From: Mesolinea sp040772305
GTDB lineage: Bacteria; Chloroflexota; Anaerolineae; Anaerolineales; Anaerolineaceae
Direction: 5' to 3'
DNA: 64,000 nt
Assembly: GCA_040772305.1 (NCBI GenBank)
Contig: JAXGYK010000002.1
Coordinates: 248,001-312,000, forward strand
Under the pieces are notes generated by a model. The model was not told the origin of the DNA and made no database searches. It saw nothing but the letters and a program-made list of their open reading frames with translations. Position numbers and translations under genes: made by a program. This document shows, in pieces, positions 35,367-44,469 of this stretch. Position 1 is the stretch's first letter; each line of letters opens with the position of its first letter.

Positions 35367-36362
35367 ATGAAGAAGCGAAATCTGTTGATTATTAGTTTGA
35401 TTGCAAGCATGCTTTTTGGAGCCTGTTCTGCACGCCAAGAGAGCCGGGTAATGGACTCGATGCCTGCCTTTGGGGGCGGCAACTTGGTCTATGATGAGAA
35501 AGCTTTGCCTGCAGAAGAACCTGCTGCAATGGCCCCTCAGGCAGCTCCAGAAGAAAGGGGCTCTGTGGCGGGTATTGAACGTATGGTCATTCAAAACGGA
35601 GAGCTGAAAGTTTCGGTTGCTGACCCGGTGGCTTCGATGAATGCAACGGCAAATCTTGCCAAGTCTTTAGGCGGTTATGTCGTTAGTTCGAACACGAAAA
35701 CAGGCAGTTCGTATGATGGACTTAGCTATACGCGTGCATTTATCACTGTGCGTGTACCGGCTGAAAAATTGACTGAAGCCATGGATATGGTCAAAGCTAT
35801 GGCTGTAGATTCCAAGACAGGTGTAATTCAGGAAAACCTCAGTGGCCAGGATGTAACCTCAGAATATGTGGACAGTGAATCGCGCCTGCGAAATCTGGAA
35901 GCTGCGGAAAAGCAGCTGCAAGTACTGCTTGAAGCGACTAGTAATGTAGAAGACACCATGGAGGTCTTCCGTGAGCTTACCAGGATTCGGGAAGAGATTG
36001 AAGTAACCAAAGGGCACATGCAATATTTGAAGGAAAGCGCTGCGCTCTCTGCTTTGACGGTGGAGTTTATCGCGGAAGCTTCTCTGAAACCGATTGAGAT
36101 CGGCGGGTGGAAGCCAGAAGGCGTGGTAAAGGATGCACTCCAGGACCTGGTATATGCTCTGCAGGATCTGGGTACTTTCCTGATCCGGTTTGGGATTACC
36201 TGCCTGCCCTTCCTGATCCCGTTAGGAGTTGTGGTCTGGCTGATCGTACGCGCAATCCGCAAAAAGCGAAAAGCGCGCAAGTTGAACCCTCCCTTCAAAC
36301 CAGTAGCAACGCCGACTGCTGAGGGACAGGAATCGGTAAACGAAAAGCAGAACCAGGCTTAA
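35367..36362 (+). CDS. DUF4349 lipoprotein
   Basis: 331 residues. Lipobox MLFGAC, then the DUF4349 region: an alpha/beta part beginning MVIQNGELKVSVADP, a coiled coil (about residues 175-225: ESRLRNLEAAEKQLQ and following heptads), a C-terminal transmembrane helix (FLIPLGVVVWLIVRAI) and a basic cytoplasmic tail. A protein anchored by both lipid and helix is typical of this family; function is unknown. AAAAAGGAG lies before the ATG. Followed by a terminator. Confidence 0.87.
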   Translation: MKKRNLLIISLIASMLFGACSARQESRVMDSMPAFGGGNLVYDEKALPAEEPAAMAPQAAPEERGSVAGIERMVIQNGELKVSVADPVASMNATANLAKSLGGYVVSSNTKTGSSYDGLSYTRAFITVRVPAEKLTEAMDMVKAMAVDSKTGVIQENLSGQDVTSEYVDSESRLRNLEAAEKQLQVLLEATSNVEDTMEVFRELTRIREEIEVTKGHMQYLKESAALSALTVEFIAEASLKPIEIGGWKPEGVVKDALQDLVYALQDLGTFLIRFGITCLPFLIPLGVVVWLIVRAIRKKRKARKLNPPFKPVATPTAEGQESVNEKQNQA

Positions 36363-36388
36363 TACCTGGATGAGAAACGAGAAACCAA

Positions 36389-36414
36389 AAGGCACCCCCA
36401 CGGGTGCCTTTTTT
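36389..36414 (+). terminator. terminator after the DUF4349 gene
   Basis: AAGGCACCC, loop CCAC, GGGTGCCTT, then a run of six T residues, 27 bases after the stop codon. Confidence 0.92.
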
Positions 36415-36452
36415 GAATGAAAAAGATAAGACCTTGACTCTGATTTGGGTAT

Positions 36453-38822
36453 TTAGTGTTTGTTACCTGCCTTGGTTGGTAAGTTGAAGTGAAGATAGAC
36501 TTCGGCAGAGTTTTTGACTTCCAAAGGCAAGGCGTAGATATTCTTTTGCAAATATTGAAGCTGGCTTGGTTGTCCGGAGACCAGCACTTGCCGGGGAGCT
36601 TGCTCCAAACGTAAAAAGACTTCTCCGCTCATCTGGTGGTTCAGGTCTACAGTGAAACAGATTGAACGCGGTTTTTGCTGCCAGGTTTTGAGTTCAAACC
36701 CTTGAGAGAAATGCAAGCTGCTGCCAAGGTACTGAGCTGGGCCTTTGAGAGGACGCAGGGTGAAAAGGCGGCAGCCGTGGGCAGGAACTTGTGAAAACAG
36801 CAAGGTTTCCGAAAGGTCGAGAAATTCCCCGGTCCAGAACTCGCGGCCAACCCAGTTTTGATGGCCATCAAAGCCCCATTCTTGCGGATCAAAAAACAGA
36901 TCCTTTGCTAGATCAGACCAGTTGAAGAAAGCCAGGATCGTAAATGGTCCCTGAGCATCAATGAGGTCATGGCGTACTTTGGCTGGCTGGGTGCTTTGAA
37001 AACGGTCTAAAACGCGGGGATTACCAGGTATAACGGGAATGAACTGCTGGGCAATGCGTAAGCGCTGTGGAGGCAGTTTTTCCAGGTTGTCCGAAAGCAG
37101 CATAGCCCCGCCAGTGATGCCAATTGCAGTTGCCAGGGTTTGAACCTCGGCAAGCGTCAGGCGTGAGTCAGGGCGGACCATCAGACAGTCAGGATCGTTC
37201 CCAAACCAATTCTGGTCCAGATCGGAGCGGGAAAGGATATTCTGCAAGGCATTGCGTACGGAGGGCATGTTGGGTTCTGAGCGCAGAATGGGTGAAAAGG
37301 GTGGAAAACGGGGATACCAATCGGGCGCTACATCCGCTGAGATGCGCATCAGGTCTAACAAACCGAGCGCTGGTCCAATAGGGCAGCCGCAGCCCAGCAG
37401 TGTTGTGTTTGTGCCAGCAGCGTGGCGGATGCTTTGTAAACCCGCAAGCAAAACCTGGGCACGGGTTTTTGTAGGGTCCTGATATGCACAATCCACAGCA
37501 GCAGCGTAGAGGAAATCAAGCTTGAGGTAGGTAAAACCCCAGTCTTCCACGGCAGTGCGGATTACCTCGCGTGTATAGTTCAGAGCTTCGGGGTGGGTGA
37601 GATCAAGAGCCCGGCAAAGCCGGTTGCCCCAACCAAAACCAGTATTGGCAAGACGGCCATCCCTGCGCCGAAGCAGCCAGTTGGGGTGCTTTTTTATTAG
37701 GCTGGAGTCGGCTTGGAGGATATAAGGAGCTAACCAAATACCTGCTTGTAAGCCGGCTTCTTTAATTTGTTTTGCCAGACTTTGAACACCATTTGGAAAG
37801 TGTTTGTTGAACTGAAGCCAAGTACCTACATCTGCTTGAAAACCGTCATCAATTTGCATCAGCTGCAGCGGTAACGCTTGGCGCAGCCTTTGGATTTCTT
37901 TCAGATTGGTTGCCAGAATCTGAGGGTTAATATTTCTAAAGTAGTAGTACCAGGAACACCATCCTACGGGTGGCTGCGGCAGGTTTGAAACAGCGGTTTC
38001 GCGTTGTACGGCAGTTAAGTAGGTCTGCAGAGGCATGGGGCTATCTAGGCTGATGAATCCAATACTCAGCCAATCGCTGTGCATATTGGCACCAGGGGCT
38101 AAAAGAGCGCGATCGCCATTGGCCCAAATTTTCAGGCTGGGACCTGCCCTAAGGTCCGCCTCCAGCGAGCCAAAATGTTCGCGTTGGGATAAAAAACCTG
38201 CGAGCAAGCCGGTTTTGGCATTTAAGTTGGAAAGGATGCCAAACATATCGGAGCTGAAGTGTCCTGCTTGATAGGTAAGCGGAGTGCCTGGATTATGGAT
38301 CATGGGCTGGGTCAGAGCTCCCAGCCGCGTGCGCTGTTGCCGGTCTGTGGCCATGTAGCAGCCTGTTGGGGACCAGGATTGCCATCCGTTGACATAAAAA
38401 CTATAAGATCCGCAGTTATCCTGCGTCAGCGATAGGCTTTGGGGTGCGATATCAATCAGTCCCAGGCGCTCAATTTCGACAGAGGCATCCCCTTGGTTGA
38501 GGATCTGCATCCGCATAAGGAAGAGGGGATGCTCTTGCAGCAAGCCCAATTCCAACTGGATTTCCAGGCCCGTGTCGGGACTGCGGAAGCACCAGCGTGC
38601 AGCGCTGAGCGCACTGCTGCTGGTGGGCAAAAACAGGGAGGAATGCAGCTCTTCCAGAACTAAGTCGGAGATTTTTATGAGGTATTGCCTACCTTGCCGG
38701 CGATATACAAGCCAGGGACTGACGGACCGCAAAGAGGCGCCGGAAGAGGAGGAAAGCAGGCGGAATGAAGCCAGGTGATCTTCTAACTCAAGTGCAAGAA
38801 ATTGACTTTTGAGGTGGATCAT
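36453..38822 (-). CDS. GH36-family alpha-galactosidase
   Basis: 789 residues: N-terminal beta-supersandwich (about 1-310), central (beta/alpha)8 barrel, and C-terminal beta domain. Catalytic signatures of GH36 are present: the nucleophile in YLKLDFLY (Asp about residue 436) and the acid/base in MRISADVAPDW (Asp about 497), plus GWCSWYYYF and MQIDDGFQ. It should release terminal alpha-galactose from oligosaccharides such as melibiose or raffinose. No signal peptide, so it is cytoplasmic. No sugar transporter lies nearby. Its ATG overlaps the tsaC-like stop (ATGA). Confidence 0.9.
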   Translation of the reverse strand: MIHLKSQFLALELEDHLASFRLLSSSSGASLRSVSPWLVYRRQGRQYLIKISDLVLEELHSSLFLPTSSSALSAARWCFRSPDTGLEIQLELGLLQEHPLFLMRMQILNQGDASVEIERLGLIDIAPQSLSLTQDNCGSYSFYVNGWQSWSPTGCYMATDRQQRTRLGALTQPMIHNPGTPLTYQAGHFSSDMFGILSNLNAKTGLLAGFLSQREHFGSLEADLRAGPSLKIWANGDRALLAPGANMHSDWLSIGFISLDSPMPLQTYLTAVQRETAVSNLPQPPVGWCSWYYYFRNINPQILATNLKEIQRLRQALPLQLMQIDDGFQADVGTWLQFNKHFPNGVQSLAKQIKEAGLQAGIWLAPYILQADSSLIKKHPNWLLRRRDGRLANTGFGWGNRLCRALDLTHPEALNYTREVIRTAVEDWGFTYLKLDFLYAAAVDCAYQDPTKTRAQVLLAGLQSIRHAAGTNTTLLGCGCPIGPALGLLDLMRISADVAPDWYPRFPPFSPILRSEPNMPSVRNALQNILSRSDLDQNWFGNDPDCLMVRPDSRLTLAEVQTLATAIGITGGAMLLSDNLEKLPPQRLRIAQQFIPVIPGNPRVLDRFQSTQPAKVRHDLIDAQGPFTILAFFNWSDLAKDLFFDPQEWGFDGHQNWVGREFWTGEFLDLSETLLFSQVPAHGCRLFTLRPLKGPAQYLGSSLHFSQGFELKTWQQKPRSICFTVDLNHQMSGEVFLRLEQAPRQVLVSGQPSQLQYLQKNIYALPLEVKNSAEVYLHFNLPTKAGNKH

Positions 38823-39448
38823 GCTGCCTGCCAGGTAGCCATAAGCTCAGTAAACGGAATTGGGCCCTGGCGCAGGAGCTTAGGCACAGAAGAGCTGCAG
38901 TCCAGGATGGTTGATGCCTGACCAAGTGTTAAGCTGCCGCCATCAAGGATGAGATCCACGCGGCCGCCAAGCTGCTCAAAAACTGCTTGGCCGGTAGTGG
39001 GCGGTTCTTTTCCGGACAGATTGGCGCTTGTGACTGCCAAGGGGCCGGTGAGCGTAAGCAGGCGGCGCGCTAAAGGGTGGTTTGGCACGCGAACGGCCAA
39101 GGTAGGGTAGGGGCTTAGTTCTTTTGGCAGGCCGGCGCGTTTGCGCAGGATAAGCGATAGTGCCCCAGGCCAGTAATGTTTCATGAGGGAAATGACACGC
39201 CGCGAGGGCTTATGAACCAAATTGGCTAATTGGCTGGTATGAGCAAGCAAGACAGGGATGGCCTTTTGTGCCGGGCGATCTTTTGCAAGGTAGAGGGCAT
39301 GAAGAGCAATGGGGTCATAGGGGTTGCATGCCACGCCATAGAGGGTATCGGTAGGGAAAACAATTATTCCGCCCGATTCAATGGTTGAGACGGCCTGCGC
39401 CATTGCATTAGGAGCATCAATGGGAAGATAAACGGTGTTTAGAGGCAT
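38819..39448 (-). CDS. tsaC: L-threonylcarbamoyladenylate synthase (TsaC/Sua5 family)
   Basis: 209 residues with the YrdC fold. Seen: VFPTDTLYGVACNPYD, the KDRPAQKAIPVLL loop, YPTLAVRVPNHP and GPLAVTSANLSGKEP. It makes threonylcarbamoyl-AMP from threonine, bicarbonate and ATP for t6A, the substrate of TsaD (21559-22608). It is the short form, without the Sua5 C-terminal domain. The gene lies downstream of prmC (two bases apart) and overlaps the GH36 gene by four. Confidence 0.92.
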   Translation of the reverse strand: MPLNTVYLPIDAPNAMAQAVSTIESGGIIVFPTDTLYGVACNPYDPIALHALYLAKDRPAQKAIPVLLAHTSQLANLVHKPSRRVISLMKHYWPGALSLILRKRAGLPKELSPYPTLAVRVPNHPLARRLLTLTGPLAVTSANLSGKEPPTTGQAVFEQLGGRVDLILDGGSLTLGQASTILDCSSSVPKLLRQGPIPFTELMATWQAA

Positions 39449-39450
39449 GG

Positions 39451-40302
39451 TTACTCGCTGATTTCAACACTGACCACACGATGGAGGCCTGCTAAGTCAG
39501 ACAGCAGCTCAATTTTACCTCCGGGAAAAGCTTTTTTCGCCAGGTGTGCAATTTGAGGACCAAGGCTCGCCTCAGTTTCAAGTAAAACCAGTGCCGGAGG
39601 CTGAAGATAAAGGGGAAGCTGGGCAAGCAGGGCACGAATTAACTTAAGGCCATCAGGACCTCCATCTAAAGCCAGGCGCGGCTCCCAGGGCAGGCTGTTT
39701 ACCTGGTAAAGTTTAGATTCCGGGATGTAGGGCAAGTTTGCGGTTACAAGCTGAAAATTGCCTTTGAATGCGTTACAAAGGTCGCTTGCAAGAAGGCTTA
39801 TTTGTGCCTGGAGTCCGTGTTTGCTTAGGTTCTTTTGGGCAATTTCCAGCGCTGGCAGGGAGATATCGCTTGCCAGCAGATTCAAACGAGGACAGTTAAC
39901 AGCCAAAGCAACAGCAATTGCAGCGGAGCCGGTGCCGATGTCCAGGGCTTGCGTAACATCAGGGTGAGCCTGCAGCCAGTTTAACGCCAGGTCTACGAGC
40001 ATTTCTGTTTCTGGGCGTGGAATGAGCACCGCGGGGCTTACCTCCAGGCTGAGGCCGTAGAAAGAACGTGTACCAGTAAGGTAGGCAAGCGGCTCGCCTG
40101 CGATGAGGCGCTGGATCAAGGCTTCCAGATTGGCTTTCTGCTGAGGAGTGAGGCAGGAGTCGGAGTGGGCAATCACCCAGGTTTTTGGCTTACCAAGCAC
40201 ATAAGCAAGCAGCACAAGAACAGCCTGATGGGGTGCTTCGATTGTAGAAAGAGCATCGGATTGGGGTACCTTGCGCAGGTAAGCCCCGATGGGTTCAGTC
40301 AT
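39451..40302 (-). CDS. prmC: peptide chain release factor N5-glutamine methyltransferase
   Basis: 283 residues from ATG 40302, which overlaps the prfA stop by eight bases; longer starts would lie deep in prfA. N-terminal five-helix domain, then a Rossmann methyltransferase domain with VLIPRPETEMLVD, ALDIGTGSAAIAVALA and VTANLPYIP. It methylates the Gln of the GGQ motif of release factors. The catalytic motif, NPPY in typical PrmC, reads NLPY here; NLPY is known in other N-methyltransferases (KsgA type), so activity is likely kept. Coupling to prfA is the usual arrangement. Confidence 0.93.
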   Translation of the reverse strand: MTEPIGAYLRKVPQSDALSTIEAPHQAVLVLLAYVLGKPKTWVIAHSDSCLTPQQKANLEALIQRLIAGEPLAYLTGTRSFYGLSLEVSPAVLIPRPETEMLVDLALNWLQAHPDVTQALDIGTGSAAIAVALAVNCPRLNLLASDISLPALEIAQKNLSKHGLQAQISLLASDLCNAFKGNFQLVTANLPYIPESKLYQVNSLPWEPRLALDGGPDGLKLIRALLAQLPLYLQPPALVLLETEASLGPQIAHLAKKAFPGGKIELLSDLAGLHRVVSVEISE

Positions 40303-41365
40303 TGGTTTCGAAGTTTGCAAGGCGCTCGGCTTCATCCGCAACTTGAAGCTCGTTAATAAAGACATCCAGTTCTGTTCCGTCCATTACGCCGGCCAGGTTG
40401 TAATTGGAGCTGTTAATGCGGTGATCCGTTACCCGGTTTTGGGGGTAATTGTAGGTGCGGATTTTTTCAGAACGCTCGCCGGTGCCAATTTGAGAGCGGC
40501 GGTCTGCATCCAGTTCACTTTGTCTTTTTTGCTCTTCCATCTCGTAAAGACGAGCTCGCAGAACACTCATAGCTCGGGCTTTGTTTTGCAGCTGGGAACG
40601 TTCGTCCTGACAGGCTACCACGATGCCGGTAGGCAGATGTGTAATGCGTACTGCGGTCATATTCTTTTGCACATTTTGTCCGCCAGCGCCGGCACTTTTA
40701 TAAACATCGAGTTCTATATCTGATTCGGGAATGTTAATTTCGATATCGTCCACTTCAGCAAGGACTGCGACAGTTACGGTAGAGGTGTGGATACGCCCCT
40801 GGCTTTCGGTTTCGGGGACACGCTGTACGCGATGGACACCGCTTTCGAACTTGAAGCGGCTGTATGCGCCGCGCCCTTTGACGCTGAAAGTTACTTCTTT
40901 ATAACCGCCAATGCCTGTTTCGGCACCGCTGATGATTTCAGTTTTGTAATTATGCAGGTCGGCATAGCGTAGGTACATGCGCAGCAGGTCTGAAACAAAA
41001 AGACCAGCTTCGTCACCGCCGGTACCGGCCCGAATTTCGATAATAACGTTGCGCTCATCGCGCGGGTCTTTGGGTACCAGCAGAGTTTTGATGCGTTCTT
41101 TGAGATCGTCGCGCTGCTGGCGCAGTTCAGGCAGCTCCATCTCGGCCAGTTCTTTTAACTCGCCTTCTCCATCACTGGCAAGTTCTTCGGCTTCCTCCAG
41201 GTTTTTAAGCGTGTTAATGTATGCTTGGGCAAGCGTAACAATCGGTTCAAGATCAGAGCGTTCTCGCGAAAGCTCTGCCATGAGCTGAAAATCGCTTCCA
41301 GCTGCGGCAAGGCGCTGATCGAGATCAGAGAAATGTTCCAGGATCGCATTGAGCTTATCGAGCAT
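40295..41365 (-). CDS. prfA: peptide chain release factor 1
   Basis: 356 residues from ATG 41365 (GGTGGTGAAC upstream). Domain 1 with the coiled coil, then the core: GTGGDEAGLFVSDLLRMY, GVHRVQRVPETE, and the catalytic SAGAGGQNVQK loop. After it comes HLPTGIVVACQDERSQLQNK, the typical continuation of RF1/RF2. RF1 ends translation at UAA and UAG. Its own modifying enzyme, PrmC, overlaps its end. Confidence 0.97.
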   Translation of the reverse strand: MLDKLNAILEHFSDLDQRLAAAGSDFQLMAELSRERSDLEPIVTLAQAYINTLKNLEEAEELASDGEGELKELAEMELPELRQQRDDLKERIKTLLVPKDPRDERNVIIEIRAGTGGDEAGLFVSDLLRMYLRYADLHNYKTEIISGAETGIGGYKEVTFSVKGRGAYSRFKFESGVHRVQRVPETESQGRIHTSTVTVAVLAEVDDIEINIPESDIELDVYKSAGAGGQNVQKNMTAVRITHLPTGIVVACQDERSQLQNKARAMSVLRARLYEMEEQKRQSELDADRRSQIGTGERSEKIRTYNYPQNRVTDHRINSSNYNLAGVMDGTELDVFINELQVADEAERLANFETND

Positions 41366-41460
41366 GTTCACCACCAGGTTAATTCGGTTTGGGATTATAC
41401 CACTGCGGCTATTGGCAGGCGACAAAGCGGTTTGCGTGTATAATTCACTTTTTGAAAATT

Positions 41461-42222
41461 ATGCAACTTTATTTGATACGACACGCACAATCACAGAATA
41501 ATGCTATTTGGCTCAGGGGAGGTAACGAACCTGAAGAAAGAGTGAGCGACCCGCTCATTACTGAAGAAGGACATTACCAAGCTATAACCACAGCTGCTTA
41601 TTTGGCAAGCGAATTTCCGGATCGCCCGGATACCTGGCATAAAGACCGGGTGGACAGCACAAACCGTTATGGTTTTGGGATTACACATTTGTATTGCAGT
41701 CTGATGGAAAGATCGGTGCAGACTGCCTGCCTGATTGGTGCTGAATTGGGGCTGCCGGTGGTGGGTATTGCAGAATTTCACGAAGCCGGCGGTATTTATC
41801 TGAAGGAAGTGGTAGACGGAAAACCGCAAATACGGATATTACATGGACGCGGGGGCAGTTATTTTGCTGAACATTACCCTCTGCTTCAGCCTTTAGAGCC
41901 TATTCCCGAAAAGGGTTGGTGGCGGGGAGGACGCGAAGAACATCATGAACGGGTGCCGCGGACGCATCGCGCTATTGAAATCATTATGGAGCGGCATCGC
42001 GGAAGTGAAGACCGCGTGGCAGTGGTAACACACGGAACCTTTATGAATTACCTGTGCAGGGCTTTGATGGGTATTAGCCTGGATCGGCCGGAAGACAGAC
42101 GCTGGGAGCAGTACTTTTGGTTTAATAACTGCAGTATTACCCGGTTTGGTTTTTCGGATTCGGCAACGGAACTGTATTACCATAATCGTTGTGACCATCT
42201 TCCTGACGATTTGATTACTTAA
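41461..42222 (+). CDS. histidine phosphatase (phosphoglycerate mutase-like) family protein
   Basis: 253 residues from ATG 41461. The catalytic motif LIRHAQSQNN is at the very N-terminus, the second His is in VVTHGTFMNYL, and the proton donor Glu is in EFHEAGG. The family removes phosphate from small molecules; the exact substrate is unknown. TATAAT at 41439-41444 would put the transcript start about ten bases before the ATG. There is no ribosome site, so initiation may be nearly leaderless. Divergent from prfA. Confidence 0.85.
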   Translation: MQLYLIRHAQSQNNAIWLRGGNEPEERVSDPLITEEGHYQAITTAAYLASEFPDRPDTWHKDRVDSTNRYGFGITHLYCSLMERSVQTACLIGAELGLPVVGIAEFHEAGGIYLKEVVDGKPQIRILHGRGGSYFAEHYPLLQPLEPIPEKGWWRGGREEHHERVPRTHRAIEIIMERHRGSEDRVAVVTHGTFMNYLCRALMGISLDRPEDRRWEQYFWFNNCSITRFGFSDSATELYYHNRCDHLPDDLIT

Positions 42223-42231
42223 AATAAGACT

Positions 42232-43533
42232 ATGTCACTGTTTTCGGAAATACTCCTTTTACTTGGCCTTACCGCTCTAAATGGCATCTTTTCGATGTAT
42301 GAAATGGCAATGGTATCATCCCGGCGCTTATATCTGGAGCAAAAAGCGGATGAGGGGAATGCAGGCGCCCGCACAGCGCTGGAATTGCTTTTGACCCCCA
42401 ACCGTTTTCTTTCGACCGTACAAATTGGAATTAGCCTGATAACGATTATGTTAGGCGCTTTTGGGGACAACAGCTTAGGCGAACGTTTGGGAGCTTTTTT
42501 AAAAGCGCAAGGTTACTTTGGCAGTTCTGGCCGAACCGTTGCAACTGCAACCATGGTTGTTTTGACTACCTTTGTTACCCTGGTTTTAGGGGAGTTGATT
42601 CCTAAACGAATTGCGCTCAACAATCCTGAAGTGATTGCCAGTTACTTCTCGCGGTCTATGCGGGTACTTTCGGAAATTTCGCGGCCAATCGTCGCGTTGC
42701 TTTCCTGGGTGACCGACCTGGGTGTGCGTGCCTTGGGGATTAAGCCAAAGCCTGAGCCTGTGGTAACGGAAGAAGAAATTAAACTGCTCCTGCAGGAAGG
42801 TAAAGAAAGCGGTGTTATTGATGAGGCCGAGCAGGATATGGTAAGTGGCGTGTTTCGGCTGGGAGAGCGTCGTGTAGATGCCATGATGACCCCGCGGACT
42901 GAGATGGTTTGGCTGGATTTGGAAGATGACCGAGAAACTATCATCCGGGAGATGATTGAAAGTAATTTTTCGCGCCTTCCTGTAGCTAAGGGTGAATTGG
43001 ATGAGGTGATTGGGATGCTGAATGTGAAGGAACTGGTGGGGCAGGATCTGCATTCTGCCAACTTTAACCTTACAGATTTCATTCGTGAAGCCCAGTTTAT
43101 TCCTGAAAACATGCCGGCGCTTAAGGCTTTTGAACAATTTAGAGCTAGCGGCAACCATCAGGCATTGGTAATTGATGAATACGGCGGAGTGCAGGGTATG
43201 GTAACGCTGTATGATGTGTTAGAGTCGATTGCGGGGGAGATACGCGATGATGAAAGCGACCTTGAACAGGAAGCTGTGCAGCGTCAGGATGGTTCCTGGC
43301 TTTTTGATGGCTTGATTGCGATTGATGAATTAAAGGATTTGTTAGGATTGGACGAAGAATTGCCTGATGAAGTTCGAGCCGGATATTTGACGCTGAGTGG
43401 TTTTGTAATGAACCAATTGGGGCGGATTCCTATGGTAGGGCAGAGTTTCGATTGGGGAGAGTATCGTTTTGAGGTCGTAGATATGGACGGGCGCAGGGTC
43501 GACCGTGTATTGGTGTCGCGGCTTAACGATTAA
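42232..43533 (+). CDS. CNNM/CorC (hemolysin C)-family membrane protein
   Basis: 433 residues. N-terminal DUF21 domain with four hydrophobic segments and the family phrase LVLGELIPKRIALNNPE. A linker EEEIKLLLQEGKESGVIDE leads into two CBS domains (MMTPRTEMVWLDLEDD and beyond), and a C-terminal CorC_HlyC domain follows (SGFVMNQLGRIPMVGQSF). Related proteins handle Mg2+ (efflux) in bacteria; hemolysin in the old name is misleading. Starts nine bases after the phosphatase gene. Confidence 0.92.
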   Translation: MSLFSEILLLLGLTALNGIFSMYEMAMVSSRRLYLEQKADEGNAGARTALELLLTPNRFLSTVQIGISLITIMLGAFGDNSLGERLGAFLKAQGYFGSSGRTVATATMVVLTTFVTLVLGELIPKRIALNNPEVIASYFSRSMRVLSEISRPIVALLSWVTDLGVRALGIKPKPEPVVTEEEIKLLLQEGKESGVIDEAEQDMVSGVFRLGERRVDAMMTPRTEMVWLDLEDDRETIIREMIESNFSRLPVAKGELDEVIGMLNVKELVGQDLHSANFNLTDFIREAQFIPENMPALKAFEQFRASGNHQALVIDEYGGVQGMVTLYDVLESIAGEIRDDESDLEQEAVQRQDGSWLFDGLIAIDELKDLLGLDEELPDEVRAGYLTLSGFVMNQLGRIPMVGQSFDWGEYRFEVVDMDGRRVDRVLVSRLND

Positions 43534-43567
43534 TTCAACTTTGCAATATGCAGAATAGCAGGGTTTA

Positions 43568-44467
43568 TTAATCCGCTTGCCAGCGGGTAAACAGTGCATG
43601 GCTGAGCAAGCGCCCAGCTGCCTGATCCTGTGTGACCAGCTCGCCCATTGTTTTGATTCCTTTGTTACCAACCATGTCGTTGATTGCCTCCCAGGTGATT
43701 GTGGCAGAGGCGGCTACGGCATAGGAAGTAAGGACTATAAAATCGGCATCAGGGGCCAGGATTTGACGGCAGGCTTGAACCAGGCTGGGCATTTTTTTAA
43801 AGAAGTCCCAGACTTGCCCGTTGGCGCCGCGGCCAAATTTAGGGGGGTCCATGATGATCCCTTGGTAAGTGTTGCCCCGTCGCGCCTCGCGGCTTGCAAA
43901 CTTGAGCGCATCCTCGGCAATCCAGTGTACCGGCTTGTTTTGAAGTCCGTTAAGCTTGAGGTTATAGGAGGCCCATGAGAGAGCATGTTTGGAGGAATCT
44001 ACATGGGTTACTTCAGCACCGGCTGCTGTGGCAGCCAGTGTGGCCATGCCAGTGTAGCCAAAGAGGTTCAAGACCTTGAAAGGTTTTATCGCAGCGCGCT
44101 GCACACGCTGCATAATAAAGTCCCAATGTGGGGATTGCTCAGGAAAGACGCCAATGTGGCGGGAAGTACCTATCTGTACCTGGAAACGTAAGGACTTGTA
44201 GCTCATTTCCCAGCTTTTTTCAATGGGTTTAAGAAACTGCCAGCGGCCACCATATTCTTTGCTTTCTTCGATGCGCAGGGCATCAGCCTTTTTCCAGGCA
44301 TTGGCTGGTCCGCCTTTAGCCCAAATAGCCTGAGCTTCCGGCCGGATTAGCGTATACGGCCCAAAGCGCTCCAGTGTTTTTCCATCACCGCTATCGAGCA
44401 GAGCGTAATCTTCCCAGCCAAGGGTCGGATCGAAAGTGAAAGCAGGGATTGACGTTGAGGCAGACAT
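43568..44467 (-). CDS. class I SAM-dependent methyltransferase, RlmI-like (COG1092)
   Basis: 299 residues. The SAM site is KVLNLFGYTGMATLAATAAG (motif I), followed by VTHVDSSKHALSWA and the catalytic DPPKFGRG. Upstream lies a substrate region with PEQSPHWDFI. The family methylates C5 of cytosine or related positions in 23S rRNA. The N-terminal PUA domain typical of RlmI is absent or reduced, so the exact target is uncertain. Two bases separate it from the prenyltransferase gene. Confidence 0.87.
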   Translation of the reverse strand: MSASTSIPAFTFDPTLGWEDYALLDSGDGKTLERFGPYTLIRPEAQAIWAKGGPANAWKKADALRIEESKEYGGRWQFLKPIEKSWEMSYKSLRFQVQIGTSRHIGVFPEQSPHWDFIMQRVQRAAIKPFKVLNLFGYTGMATLAATAAGAEVTHVDSSKHALSWASYNLKLNGLQNKPVHWIAEDALKFASREARRGNTYQGIIMDPPKFGRGANGQVWDFFKKMPSLVQACRQILAPDADFIVLTSYAVAASATITWEAINDMVGNKGIKTMGELVTQDQAAGRLLSHALFTRWQAD

Positions 44468-44469
44468 AG

